Shown: one piece after another, positions 47,687-59,081 of the stretch
Numbering within the stretch: the stretch's first letter is position 1
How the letters are laid out: every line of letters begins with the position of its first letter
Origin: Viridothelium virens
Taxonomy: Eukaryota > Ascomycota > Dothideomycetes > Trypetheliales > Trypetheliaceae
Length of the DNA stretch: 64,000 bases
Assembly: GCA_010094025.1 (NCBI GenBank)
Contig: ML991775.1
Span: forward strand, 248,001 to 312,000
Reading direction: 5' to 3'
Translations under genes and position numbers: made by a program
Notes under the pieces: generated by a model
Databases searched by the model: none
What the model was told of the DNA's origin: nothing
The model's input: only the letters and a program-made list of their open reading frames with translations

Positions 47687-49269
47687 ATGGCGCTTGATAA
47701 TCCTCTGCCAGTTCTTGCCGAACCTACTCCTACAGTGTCGACAATCGAGTTCCCAGCGAAATTGAGGGGCAAGAGAGTTCTGCTCGCCACAGAGTCGCTC
47801 GGTCCCGTTAATGGCGTCAGCAGAACTACCCAAAGTTTGATACAGGTAGAGATACCCGTGGTGCCAGAGCTGATATATCAGGCTAACGGTCTGCGCTGAA
47901 GTACTTGAGGGATAACGAGGTGCAAGTCGCCATTGTCGCGCCCAAGTTCAAGGGATATGTCTCTTACAAGACCAAGAATTGCAAAGACCCGGAAGTCCGC
48001 GTCCATGGCTACCCTCTCCCCTACAACCCCGATCTGACTGTCGCTTACCCTATGCGTCTGGACCGCATCTTTGAGCGCACTTTCAGGCCAGACCTCATCT
48101 ACCTGGCTAGTCCCGCTTCAGTCGGATTTCAATTTTTGCTGCAGACGCGCCAGCTCTTCTCGCCTCCAGCCGTACTCCTAAACTTCCAGACAGATCTTTC
48201 TTCCTATGGCGAGATCATCTTCCCTAAGCCACTCGATGACTATGCCGTGTGGCTGCTACGAAATGTCCAAGGGTTCCTCTTCAACCACAAGGCTATCCAT
48301 ACCATTTTCTATCCCTCGGATTTCGTACGCAAGTATCTAGACAAGGCAGGTGCTCCGGCCGAGAAACTGGTTCATCTTGGGCGTGGTGTGGACACGACTC
48401 TCTTCGATCCGGTGAAGCGAGATGAGCAATACCACGAGGAGCTTACGTCCAATGAAGAGATTGTGCTCATGTGTTGTGGGAGACTGGCACCGGAGAAGGG
48501 ATTCAAGTTCTTGGCAGATGCGTTCGAAAGACTGCAGAAAAATGGGTTGAAGTGCAAGCTGCTGATTGTTGGGGGAAACAAGAGTCCGACTGTCGAAGAG
48601 GATGTGCGGCAGTTGTTCGCCAAGTTTGATGACAGGGTTACATTTACGGGCTTCCAGCAAGGTGAAAACCTTGCTCGTCAGTACGCTTCTGGAGACATCT
48701 TCCTCCATTGCTCAATCACTGAGACTTTCGGTCTCGTCAATCTGGAAGCGATGGCGAGCGGTCTGCCGGTGGTGGCCCGCGATGAGGGCGGACCGTCCGA
48801 GATCATCGTTGACCAGAAGACTGGGTACTTGATTCCTCCCCACGATCTCGAGTCTTTTGTCGCTCATGTCGAATTACTTGCTCGCAACCCCGAACTTCGC
48901 GCTGTCATGTCCACAAATGCCCGACAAGTTGCACTCGACACGACCTGGAAGAAGATTAACAACCGCGTCGCTGTCCAGCTTGCTGCTGCGCTCGAGCACA
49001 ACCCAGAGGCTAATCACCGCCCCATCCGCAGCTGGATCCTGAAGCATGTCCTTGCTATCTCGTCTTCCTTTGTCGTCATCATGAGGATCAATGCTGCCAT
49101 CGGAATCATCGCATTTATGTGGTTGGTTGCTGTCGTCCCCCTCTTGATCCATGGCAATAGCAAGTTCCCTACATTACGGTCTCGTGTCTCCAATCTCTCT
49201 ACTTGGACTGCTCTCGGAGACACAGTTTCTAGATGGCTTCAAGGCAGGGCACCTGGAAACGGACACTAA
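47687..49269 (+). CDS. Family 4 glycosyltransferase with C-terminal membrane anchor
   Basis: GT-B glycosyltransferase that resembles bacterial SqdX/MgtA-type lipid glycosyltransferases. Donor and acceptor are unknown; membrane-lipid or cell-envelope glycans are likely. Two exons: 47687-47845 and 47902-49269, giving 508 aa. The Gly-rich acceptor loop ESLGPVNGVSRTTQSL is near residues 40-55, FYPSDFVRKYL and GRGVDTTLFDP lie in the middle, CGRLAPEKGF begins the donor domain, and the EX7E motif ETFGLVNLE with SGLPVVARDEGGPSE binds the sugar nucleotide. One or two hydrophobic helices near residues 440-475 (SSFVVIMRINAAIGIIAFMW and following) should anchor it, with a short tail. Expected in the ER or Golgi. 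Confidence 0.85.
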
Positions 49270-51026
49270 AGTACTAACAAGGGCTTGTTGGTTGGCACAT
49301 TGTTTACGGAGATACCCCGTTTTGTTTCTCCCAGTTTGCGTAGTAATTTTAGCTTTCAAGGTCACAGATGGAGCTTACGTTTAAGTGACCTTCACTATCA
49401 ATAATATCCATGGCGCTCACGAGTCTTGAAAGTGAACCCTGGTAACAGTAACTTACCTTTGCACGAAGATGCAGTCCGTACTTTTAGTGCAGGATCTCCC
49501 TCGAGAGCTAATTACGTGTATTCAAACCAGGCATAGAAGGGGGAAGGTATGCCAGCCAACCGGCAAAATTGCCTGTGCACGCAAGGCGGTGAGACTGGGA
49601 GATTATCACCTCCACTTTGCTACACCCATACACAACATCAATGTACTCTAATGGACAAGGGCACGATGTGCCACACTCGCGTCCCTGCAACCTACCTACG
49701 TAGTGCGATGTTCTCAACCCATCAGCTTACAATCGGTAACTCTCCATGACCGCTCAACCCTGATGCCCTTTGCCAATACAGACACGCTCATGGCCTACCG
49801 AATTGGACAGATGTGCCCCTCAGTGCTCGACTTATTCTCTGAAATCTTGACAGGTTTTCAAGAAGTTTCAATCTCCACTCTGCCCTCTGGATGATCGTCG
49901 GCGGGGTTGGTAACGCCATCATCGCGTCAGTCGCTGTGCCTCAGTCGCTGTGCCGTACGCCCATCAAGCATCCGGCCAATCTCAAGTAGCCAGCAGGGTA
50001 TGCTGAGCTCATAACTCTGACCTTCATCATTCCTGTGCCTTCGTCCGATCTTGAAATTGTCATTTACCTCAAACGTGTGGCAAGTAAGAATCAGAATCTT
50101 ACTGCAGTCGCGCTATCTTCCCCGTGTTCTGAATCATCTAGGTTCGAGACGGTTGTACCAGTGAAGCAGAGAAACACTTACGATAGAGCATAGTTTCTCC
50201 ATTAGCAATCGAAGCGTTCGTATCAGGCTTTTGCCGCGAAGCGCAGAGTGCCCTCCTACTATTCCTCAGCGCTTGTTCCTCGGCGGCTCCTAATAGAGGC
50301 GCAGCGCTTCTCGTTTATTCAGGCGTCATTTTGTGAGTGTTTTGAGAATGTCTAGCAGCAATCGTGGAGATCATGTCCAGACTGTTACGCCTCGCGATCA
50401 TCGTCCTTTGCCGCCAAGCAAACAACACACTCTCTTCCTGGTGACTGGCGATTTTGGCAGACAGCTATACGTTGAGCCTTACGACTGGATGTATCTCACC
50501 TCAGACGCGGTATCAGATTTGCACAGGAGCGAATCTTCCCAGTTTTCCTCAATTTCTGGGACGGCTCGCACCTGCGAACCTTGTTGACACCACACTGAGG
50601 CGTATCGCTGACAATGAAGCTACGTTGAGGAGACATTGCATAGCAATGGCTCTCAGGATGTCGGGACTTGTTTTAAAGAAGTTCTGCTCTCCAGAGTTGT
50701 ATTCTCAACCCACCTGTCTACTCTTCTTAGAAATCTACATTTATTGTAGGAGCGCTGGTAGCTCAGACTTGTATTGTTCTCCTTGAGTTGGGCACACAAA
50801 GCCCGGATCTTCATAATTCATAGGTCATCAGTTTATATTTGAGCACTTCATTATCTCTCCTGCTATGCTTATTGTAAGGCGAAGTTCAAATGCGACATTG
50901 AGAGCTAATTTGACAAACCAAACCAGACGATACTATTCCCTATTTCTCTATTATTTAATAGAAGTAAGTCTAGTCCTCCCGTATTCCTACCTTCTTTTCA
51001 ATTACTCACTTGATTGACTGTATCAG
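49270..51026. other. Intergenic region with a 14-bp duplication
   Basis: About 1.75 kb. TCAGTCGCTGTGCC is repeated twice in tandem at 49927-49954. A frame from an ATG at 50348 to 50587 is weakly coding-like but has no family. Bases 50964-51026 look like an intron (GTAAGT donor, TATCAG acceptor), so an unresolved first exon of the subtilase probably lies upstream. Confidence 0.45.
49927..49954. repeat. Perfect 14-bp tandem duplication
   Basis: TCAGTCGCTGTGCC occurs twice head to tail in noncoding DNA. Confidence 0.9.
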
Positions 51027-54000
51027 TGCACGCCCGTTTGACTTCCGGGACCTCTGATGCCTTCCCTGAAGGACACACATCACTGTCATCCGCCATCTCC
51101 GAGCAATCCTCCACTGAAGCTTTACGGACGTCGACTGCACTCTCTCCAACACATACGACCACTGAGGGTCTTTCAGTCTCCGTCCCGTCCCCAGTACCAT
51201 CGAGCTATAAGCCCAAGACTAAAATTATAATCGTAGTGATCAGTGGCGATACATATGTCCTACCAGAAAGATCAATCGATTTACCCCAAGTGGACAGTTC
51301 TTCAATGACTCTGGCTCCCTCGCTTGTAGTCCATGATGGCAGATCCTTTGTAGTGCCGCCTATTTCTGAACCAACTTCACTAAGTTCACCAGGGGCCAAC
51401 AACTCCATCACGGCTTTTCCAGCACCAAACCAGAAGCCTCCGACCGGTGGGTTGACGGGCCTTCCAGGCCTCATGAAGGGCCTCGAGAATGTAGCTTCGG
51501 AGGCATCGAAAGCCAGTTCAGCATTAAACGAAACAATGGAGAAAGGCACGCAATGGGCAATGACAAAGTCGATGACAAAGGCTTCTAGGACGTTGTCTAG
51601 TATTGAGGGCTCTCTCAATGAGGGACTTTCTCGTAAGCTCTAATTCTTTACCTATTATACCCGTCGCAGGAGGCACTAGAAAGCACGAAGTCAACGCGTT
51701 TCGAGTCAATGGTATTATCGAGCCTTTACTAACCTGGAGCGTAGGATTGCGATCCGTAGTCTTTGCTATGGCAGGTGCTGTTAGCGATGCTGGATCTTCC
51801 TTTGATGATTTACCATCTACCGGAAAGGGAATTTTCGAGGCACTTGACCAAAACTCCAGCAGTATGGTTGACATTTTCCAAAGCATCGAGAGACTGATAA
51901 GCTCGGTCCCGAACTTAGAGATCGATACCCGCAGACACGTGGAGGGTGTTTTAAAGGACTTTTTCAGTGTCGCCGGACAGCGGCGAGCCCAGGTGGAACC
52001 AGGACTTTATGCTCTCGGCCTATTTGGCTTATACGATTGGACTCAGATGCAGCCTTCGTTCAAGTTACCTGCAGCAGCAAATACTACGAGCACCTTATCA
52101 AAGGGGACTGCACAATTAATGGGCAGGTCTGAAAATTCTTCATCCGGCATGACAGGTTTAACGACTAACACTAGCGTTGATTCCTCGAGAACACTAAACT
52201 CTTCGACAGGTTTGAAACCATACACGATTGCCAATAAAAATGAATCCTCCAAAGACGAATTTACATCTTGGCTAAAGACAGCTAACCTACCGAAACGTGG
52301 AGATCATCCCCAAATGGTGGGAAATTACTCCGTGCCGGACCTCTACAAGACGTATTTGACAGATGACGAGGCAGCAAAGATTAGAAACCTCTCATTTATT
52401 GGATACGCTGTCGCTGTTGGCGGACAAAGAAGGGGAAAACGGACTGGCGTTGCTTCAGCATTACCAAAGACTTCGAAATGGAAGAGGGAAGATGTGCGAA
52501 CCCAGAATGCACACATCTGGCGACGCCCTGATTCTGTATACCAGCTGGACTTGTTAGCCACCTATCCGGGTCCTCCTCTGATAAGACTTGAATACCATTT
52601 CGAGATTTCCTTGGGTCTTGGATCCACGATCTATGTCGTGGATTCCGGTTGCGACATAAATCATCCTGTAAGCGTAGCCTTATATTCTTATCGTATAGTC
52701 ATTTGCTAACTTCTCTAGGAACTTAGTCCTAATGGACGCCAGGCCAGAATGCGAGGATGGCCTCAAGACCCTAGATATTTTGCGAACGATCAGGAAGGTC
52801 ATGGGACTAAGACAGCAAGTGTTGCTGCTGGGAAAAACATTGGCGTAGCGTCAAATGCGAACATAGTCTGTGTGAATACGGCCTCTTCGAATGGACTCAG
52901 AGATAACGAACATGATATTTTGGAAGCAGCATTCAGGTGGATAAGAGATGACATTCGGTCAAAGCACTTGCAGAAAAGAGCTGTCATACTATATACGGAG
53001 TGTAAGCTTCCTTGATGGCTTTTCGACGAGTTTCTCACTTTAACATAGCTTTCGATCTTCTGTGGGGCGACCCTGCGCGAGAACCTACTACCGCCGTTTT
53101 CGAGAAGTGGATTCCCAGATTTAAGGCTGTATATGCGCCATTCGTCATCGCAGCCGGGAACGACGGTCAGAAGTGGTGGGTGCCTGGACAGGGAGCAAGA
53201 GAGGATCCTGACCCAGTTCAACGAATAGTCCCCATGTCACTTGACTACAGCATACCGCAACGACTTGGACCCGTTCCGGGGATGATAACAGTTGGCGGTA
53301 CTAATCAATACGGTCAACTTTGGACGGACACCACGCCCAAAGCACCCAATGGGCACGGGAGAATTGACGTCTATGCGATGGCTGACGATATAGAAGTTGC
53401 AAAGGCGGGTACCCATGATACCGACGAGGACTTTGGGACAAGTTACGCAGCAGCTGCGACAGTATGTCCTTCCCATCCTAGACCTTACCCCCGGACCCAG
53501 TATTGCTGTGAATTCTGCCAACTCCACATCATGTTTCTAATTAGTAAAATTTCTAGGCTGGCGTCATCGCTTATGCTTTGGGGATTGATCGCTTGCGGAA
53601 CTCCTTAGGCAACACACCTGATCTCTTCTTCAGGAACCTCAGAGGAAAGCTTCGGAATGCTGCTGCATCCACGGCCGACATCTCGCTCGCTTTTCAGCGG
53701 GTCGATACTAATCACTTCCTTCCATCCAACGAAAACCTCCAGAGTTTACCTTACGCCAGATATGGCCTCCCCCAACAGCTTCCGGTCGTCTATAACCAAA
53801 TATGGAACGGGTATGTAATAGTTTTTTGGGACGATCATATGCTGGAAAAGATTGGTGTCTCTAGTCTCAGTGTTGGAGCGCCCGTAGAAGCCACTTTTTT
53901 CCTCTCGCCCTTGTTTGCGTCCCGAGCAACTCGGTCAATCTTCTCGCGCAATACTGACATTCCATACAGTTACTGTCCAGGCCCCGATTCACCACCGACC

Positions 54001-54507
54001 AAGAAGAAGAGATCTCAGCGAGGCGCTACATCAGCGGCTGGCGAGCCCATAGTCTCGAGCAGAGATATTGTCGCCAAAGGAGTGGTGAGAATGAAGGATA
54101 ACCAATTGACTGAAGAACCCTACTGATATGGAAACTAGTCGGCGTGTCCTGCGCCATCCGCTTCCTCCACCTCGTCCCACTCGTCCCACTCGTCCACGCC
54201 TCCCTCTTCAACCACTTCGGCTGGTCCGACACCTTCGGAGGATTGCAAGACCAAGTACAAGGTAATGGAAGATAGTGTCACGATCTCCGGGACTGCGTGG
54301 GATGCGAACAAGCTTGGCGCCGACGGTTCTGGGCTCAAGAAAGCAGTCGGAAAATGTGGCGCCGTCACGAAATGGAAGTGGCACTCGCCTGTCGATGGGT
54401 GGGACTTTACAGCAACCTTCCACATCGGGGTGTTCATGAAGCATTGCATTTCCGGCAAGTTGGAGGAGGCTGGATCGCCTTCCAATGTCTGCCATGGATC
54501 ATCTTAG
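51027..54507 (+). CDS. Large mosaic subtilisin-like serine protease (S8)
   Basis: Predicted secreted or surface endopeptidase. Exons read: to 51632, then 51670-52667, 52719-53001, 53049-53461, 53557-54084 and 54139-54507, about 1065 aa; the N-terminus is incomplete because no ATG or signal peptide is found in frame. Order: Ser/Thr-rich N-terminal part (about 170 residues), a 350-residue region with many N-glycosylation sites, then the S8 domain. Its catalytic residues are all present: Asp in IYVVDSGCDINHP, His in EGHGTKTASVAAG, Asn in FVIAAGNDG and Ser in GTSYAAAA. A Ser/His/Thr linker (SSHSSHSS) leads to a C-terminal module with four Cys (from CKTKYKV to CHGSS) that I associate with fungal extracellular proteins. 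The intron at 51633-51669 is only 37 nt. The upstream GTAAGT...TATCAG intron suggests a missing first exon. Confidence 0.8.
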
Positions 54508-56102
54508 ATGGTCTGGGTCACTTTCAGACTACCTACTTCTACGATTTGGGTCTTTCCTTATGTGTGTCGCAAATACTCGCTCCTTTATGCATTTCTTCAT
54601 CATTAGCTCGATTACTCGTCTATCGGTTTCGGGACAGGATCTTGAGAATTCTACGCCAGTGACGACGAAAGCCCTTTTGCTTGAAGCTTATCGTACTCGA
54701 GCTGTGTCTGAGCTCGATCTCTTGTGCCTCAAGAACATAGCTTCATTCTGTTCAAGCTCTCCGCATCAGAGCGAGCAATTCTACAGTCAATGAAACAGAA
54801 AAATATCTCAAATCTGCCGTCTATGTTGAAGCTTTCGTTCTGCTTATGGAGATGGGGATTGTTTCTGCAGTCCATATCCGCTAAGTGTCTACCACGATGC
54901 GGGAATCCTTCAATCAGAACCATGAGATTGGAAGAGAGCCACCTATCATTGGATGATTCATTCAATGTGGGAGTCTACGCAACATTGGTGGTGAGTTGGA
55001 ATGCATAGTCTGAAAGACCGAAGCTGGTCTTTGGCATCTCAAGCGGAAAGTACGGCCAACGGATAGAACACACTCGTTAAAAATAGAATACCAATGAATC
55101 TAAAGTTATTTTCACAGATCCCATCAATGGGAAGCAAGATTAGAAATGCTAGTTAGCTAACCATTCGCTCCCAACACATCCAAACGCTTGTCATAAATAA
55201 GCGAGATGTGTGGCCGGCGATAGTAGATTAATTACTGATTTGCATATGCAACGACTGAGGAGGCTTAAGCTCTGGGGCCATACAGTATGCAAGATGACTC
55301 GGTTCACAGCAAGTTGATCGTCTTTGTCATGTGCTCTGGAGCTTTTCTTTCTCATCGGCCTCTCATTCTTATTATGCAGAAAACCAGGCCATTGCTTTAC
55401 ATCCTTTCCCAACGTATGTCTTAATCAAAGTCGACGAGTATAAACCAGCCTGTGCGCTCCCATGAGTCCAAATTTTTGTAGACCCCATTTACATAGGCAA
55501 CATACCACCGCGTAGTTCAGATTTGCGCTCTAGATATATGTACAATCTCAAGAACCAATGGCTTCGCTGTCCCGCACTATCAGATCCCGGACATATGTCA
55601 CTCCTAAGATTTCTCATGGACATTCAAGAATACTATGGCAATGGGATCTTTGAAATCTATTCCGTCTTTTATAGAGTACTCTTGTAGCAACCGGCAAGCA
55701 GCCCTTCATATCCCCCGGCATATGTGGTTGGAAAAAGAAAAGCGCAGGACACGAATGCCATCTGTCCAGCGCTCCGCATCCGTCTGTAGCGACGTCTCGA
55801 GGCCATGCCAGCACCCAAAGCTATAGTACACGCACGCCGATCGATAATATTGTAGAGCAAATAACTGAGCCGCCCCATGATTCCCATCAGAACCCATAGT
55901 GAAATGTTGGTAAGTCTTCGTAAAAACGTGCCATGAACACCGCGCTACGTGACTGAAATCCCATATCCATGTCGAAACTCCTAAAGTATCCATTCCACCA
56001 TCCGTACCGCCAGTCATCCGCAAGATCTGTCGAGTGTAACAGCTCCGAGGTGACAACATCTGCAGCAGCAAGAGACTAGAGTCGCAGCATCCCAAGAACC
56101 TC
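54508..56102. other. Intergenic region subtilase / SUMO ligase
   Basis: About 1.6 kb between two converging genes. Frames of up to 129 codons exist but lack family features. Nothing else seen. Confidence 0.5.
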
Positions 56103-58474
56103 TCAGCTCTGGTTCAGCATTTCCCCACGAATCCGGCGCTTACCCCGCCTCCTCGGGGCCACCGTCCGCTTGCGTAGGACCCTCTTCTTGCCACCGCCAC
56201 TGCCGCTTTCATCACCGCCGCCGCCGCCAGCTTTGTGTCTGTGAAGAAGAACAAGCATCAGCATCTGTCAAGTCTCGTCATCGCGTCACACCCCCGTAAG
56301 GAACCGACCCGGGTCCTCGTCCACCTCCACCGCCGCTCCCTTCCCCTCCTCCGCCGCCACCGACTGCACCATTCGGCCCATGGTTACGAGGACCTGAGTT
56401 CGGTGGCGGCGGGAGATGCAGGCTCGGGTTGAACGCGCTGGAGGGGGGTGGTGGATGCTGTTGTGGGGGAGGCGGCGGTCGGATGGTGAAGGGTGTGATG
56501 CCATTGGGACGATGATTGGAGTGGGGGGTATACTGTGGATTGGAAAACCTGCTGTTGCCGCTTGGGGCGGAGAAGCTGCTACTCCGGCTAGGGGGATAGG
56601 CGTGGCCGTTGCGTGGGTCAGGAAGGGAGGCGACAGGAGAGGGGGAGTAATAGGATCCCGCTGTTGTGCTGGGATTGGCGCCGGTGCCGGGGGCGTGGCG
56701 TTTCGATGGTCGGTGTGGAGGTTCGTCGTCTTCTTCTTCACTTAGGGTGAGGTCAATGACTTCTTGTCGTTTCCGCTTGTTACTGTTTGAGTGAGGGGCA
56801 GATGAAGCTTCTCGAGATGTGAGGGGCGGTGTTTGTGCTGTCACTGAAAACGGATTCGCCGAAACTGGCTCTTCTCTCTTAACTTGGCTGACGCGAGTAT
56901 CAGTGATATCGATGAGGTCTTCATCAGAATCGTCGCTTTGTTGATTTTGTCCATTTCCCTGCTGGTCTGCAGAGGTGTCCCCCTCGGACCATTTACCATC
57001 AGGCTCAATGGTGACTTGGTCCGCTGAGGTACGCGCAAGAATGTCTTGAACATATTGGTCGACGACCAGCGCTTCGAAGGAGATGACCTTGGTACAGACA
57101 GGGCAAGTCCACGTCGGAGCTTGCTCTTGCAATTGGAGAAATGACGCGACGTCGAAACATTGGTGATGGGTGCAAACGGTAGAGCGGCATGGTATTTGAA
57201 TGCGAAGGGTTGAGATAGGGTCTTTCAAAGACATGATAGAGGATGTTGCTACGATGTCTGGATCGTTGGCTCGGGTGATCACTACAACTCCTTAGCCATT
57301 TCCAGGTTCCACCTTGGAGAATGAGAACGTACTTTCATCGATAACTTTCTGTTTTGATATCACAGCTCGCCGTCTGATCTTGTCGCTAAGTTCTCCTACA
57401 GAAGTTGTTTTCACCAGATATGCAATCAGTGAAAATTTCTGACCCATGTTAGCTATTGCAACTTTAATATCCTAATCCGTGGCAGATTTGCCATGATTAG
57501 CTCCTGCATCCCCTAAAAAGAGAAATTTGGTCCTGACCTGTTTCGTAAGTGCATATGTTACTGATATTGAGTTATCATAATTGGCCGTTTTCCGCACAAA
57601 ACTTGTAATGTCCGCCGGGCGTGTTGTACCTGGCTTATTCTTCAAGCCCTTAAAATTCGCTTTTACTTCATCGTTGTTGACCTTGACTTCGATTTGGGAG
57701 GGAAACGAGATGTCAAGCTGCTCGTACCGACCGGGGCCTGAATTGACGGCGCAGAACAGACAAATCCGCAGTGAAGGATCGGCACGAATGTGTGAGACTT
57801 GCTCTTGGTTTAGGGTGAGCTGCGTTGCGACCGTATGGCGATGGCTTGTCATCTCTGGGGCAGACAGTCAGCGAAATCGATGAGTCTAAAGTGGTTTTGA
57901 AGTGTACCTGGGAGTTCCACGACACTGGTGAGAGAGTCAACGATCGCGTGGAACGGACTGTTCTTGAAGACCATCCCTGCTATACTCTCCTTAGCTGAAG
58001 GCTTGCTCGTGAACATGTGGAAGCATACCAAATGAGCGGGAAGGTTGGCCATAGCCATTATGCTGGTTATATGCTGGCATTGTTGGAGAGCCTGCTGAAT
58101 AGACAGCACTTCCTGCTTTATTCTGCGCGAAATCCTGATATCCTGATGGTGAAGACCCCCGATTCTTCACAGTGTTTTCTAGACGTCGTAGGACTGCAGT
58201 ATCGCCACTGATATTCACTTCATTTAGGCCTAAAAAGAAGCGATGAATTATTAGCAAAGATCCACAGCTTATCTTAGCAAAGAATCTCGATGCCAGCAAA
58301 GTGTTTGTAGCAGAGCTCACGTTCTAGGATCCGTTTCTGGAGGGTTGCTTTGACGCCCGAGACAGGTAAGCCTTCCGCACGACATATTTCTTTGAGATCG
58401 CTATTGATCAGAGTCTTAATCTGACGGCTTAGCTTTTCCACTTGTTGCTGGACTCCTGGAGAGGCTAACGCCAT
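56103..58474 (-). CDS. SIZ1: SIZ/PIAS-type SUMO E3 ligase
   Basis: Nuclear E3 that promotes SUMO transfer from Ubc9. Seven exons: 58474-58321, 58229-58029, 57979-57908, 57854-57538, 57438-57333, 57281-56292 and 56230-56103, giving 655 aa. An N-terminal SAP-like DNA-binding segment (LKEICRAEGLPVSGVKATLQKRILE) spans residues about 28-55. A PINIT domain follows (about 120-260), then the SP-RING at about 300-345 with zinc ligands in CTHHQCFD and WTCPVC. A SUMO-interacting motif EVIDLTLSEEEDDEP sits near residue 450, and the C-terminal third is Pro/Gly/Ser-rich with polyproline runs. A final basic tail (KKRVLRKRTVAPRRRGKRR) is supplied by the last exon. The segment before the ligands reads SLKDP where most relatives have SLKCP. 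The last acceptor was chosen by frame. Confidence 0.9.
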
Positions 58475-59081
58475 TTTAATGTGCCCGGCCGGCTGCTACA
58501 GTGCAAGAGACTCGGGGAGTGCAAGTGCAGCACTGATGTCAGGGCGGACTTTATTCCGCGTTTCGAAATACGTTGGCAGACTTGCAAGGCTTCGGCAGGG
58601 AAGGAAGAGCTCAGGTGTCCGAACACACGAGGAAGCGAATGTTGTAGAGTGTACGCGAGGCATCATTCGTGAGGTAGCGAGGCAAAGGTGGAAGGTTGAG
58701 GTTACGTCTAGTGAGGCACGAGGATCCGCACATACGCCCGAGTCGACTCACGCCAGCCCGGATTACCCCCAAGCACGAAAGAATTTATTGCTGGCAAAAA
58801 TACGCAACCTTCACAAGAGTAATCTACAGTCATGTACATTGATCCCATACTGTACAATCTTCAAAATTTTTTCCGTCTCGGCTTTTAGAAAATTCGCAAC
58901 TGCCATTATGGACGAACACGTGATACAAGCAGGTGTCACAACGGATACCAAATAAAAGTCGTGTTATTGTGAACAAATGAGTCACAATTGATTTCATCAT
59001 ATACATAGAATAGAACTCAGGACTCGTAGAAGCCAAATGTTTTTGCAGAAGATGTCAAAGCATCGTCGCCACACGAGCTGA
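58475..59081. other. SIZ1 upstream region / sedolisin downstream region
   Basis: About 600 nt containing the SIZ1 promoter and the 3' end of the peptidase gene. No supported coding sequence. Confidence 0.5.

Noticed and set aside
50348-50587. Possible 80-aa ORF upstream of the subtilase
   Set aside because: Weakly coding-like, no family, and no splice connection to the subtilase could be shown.
55706-56095. 129-codon minus-strand frame near SIZ1
   Set aside because: Trp/Cys/His-rich composition typical of noncoding frames; no homology recognised.
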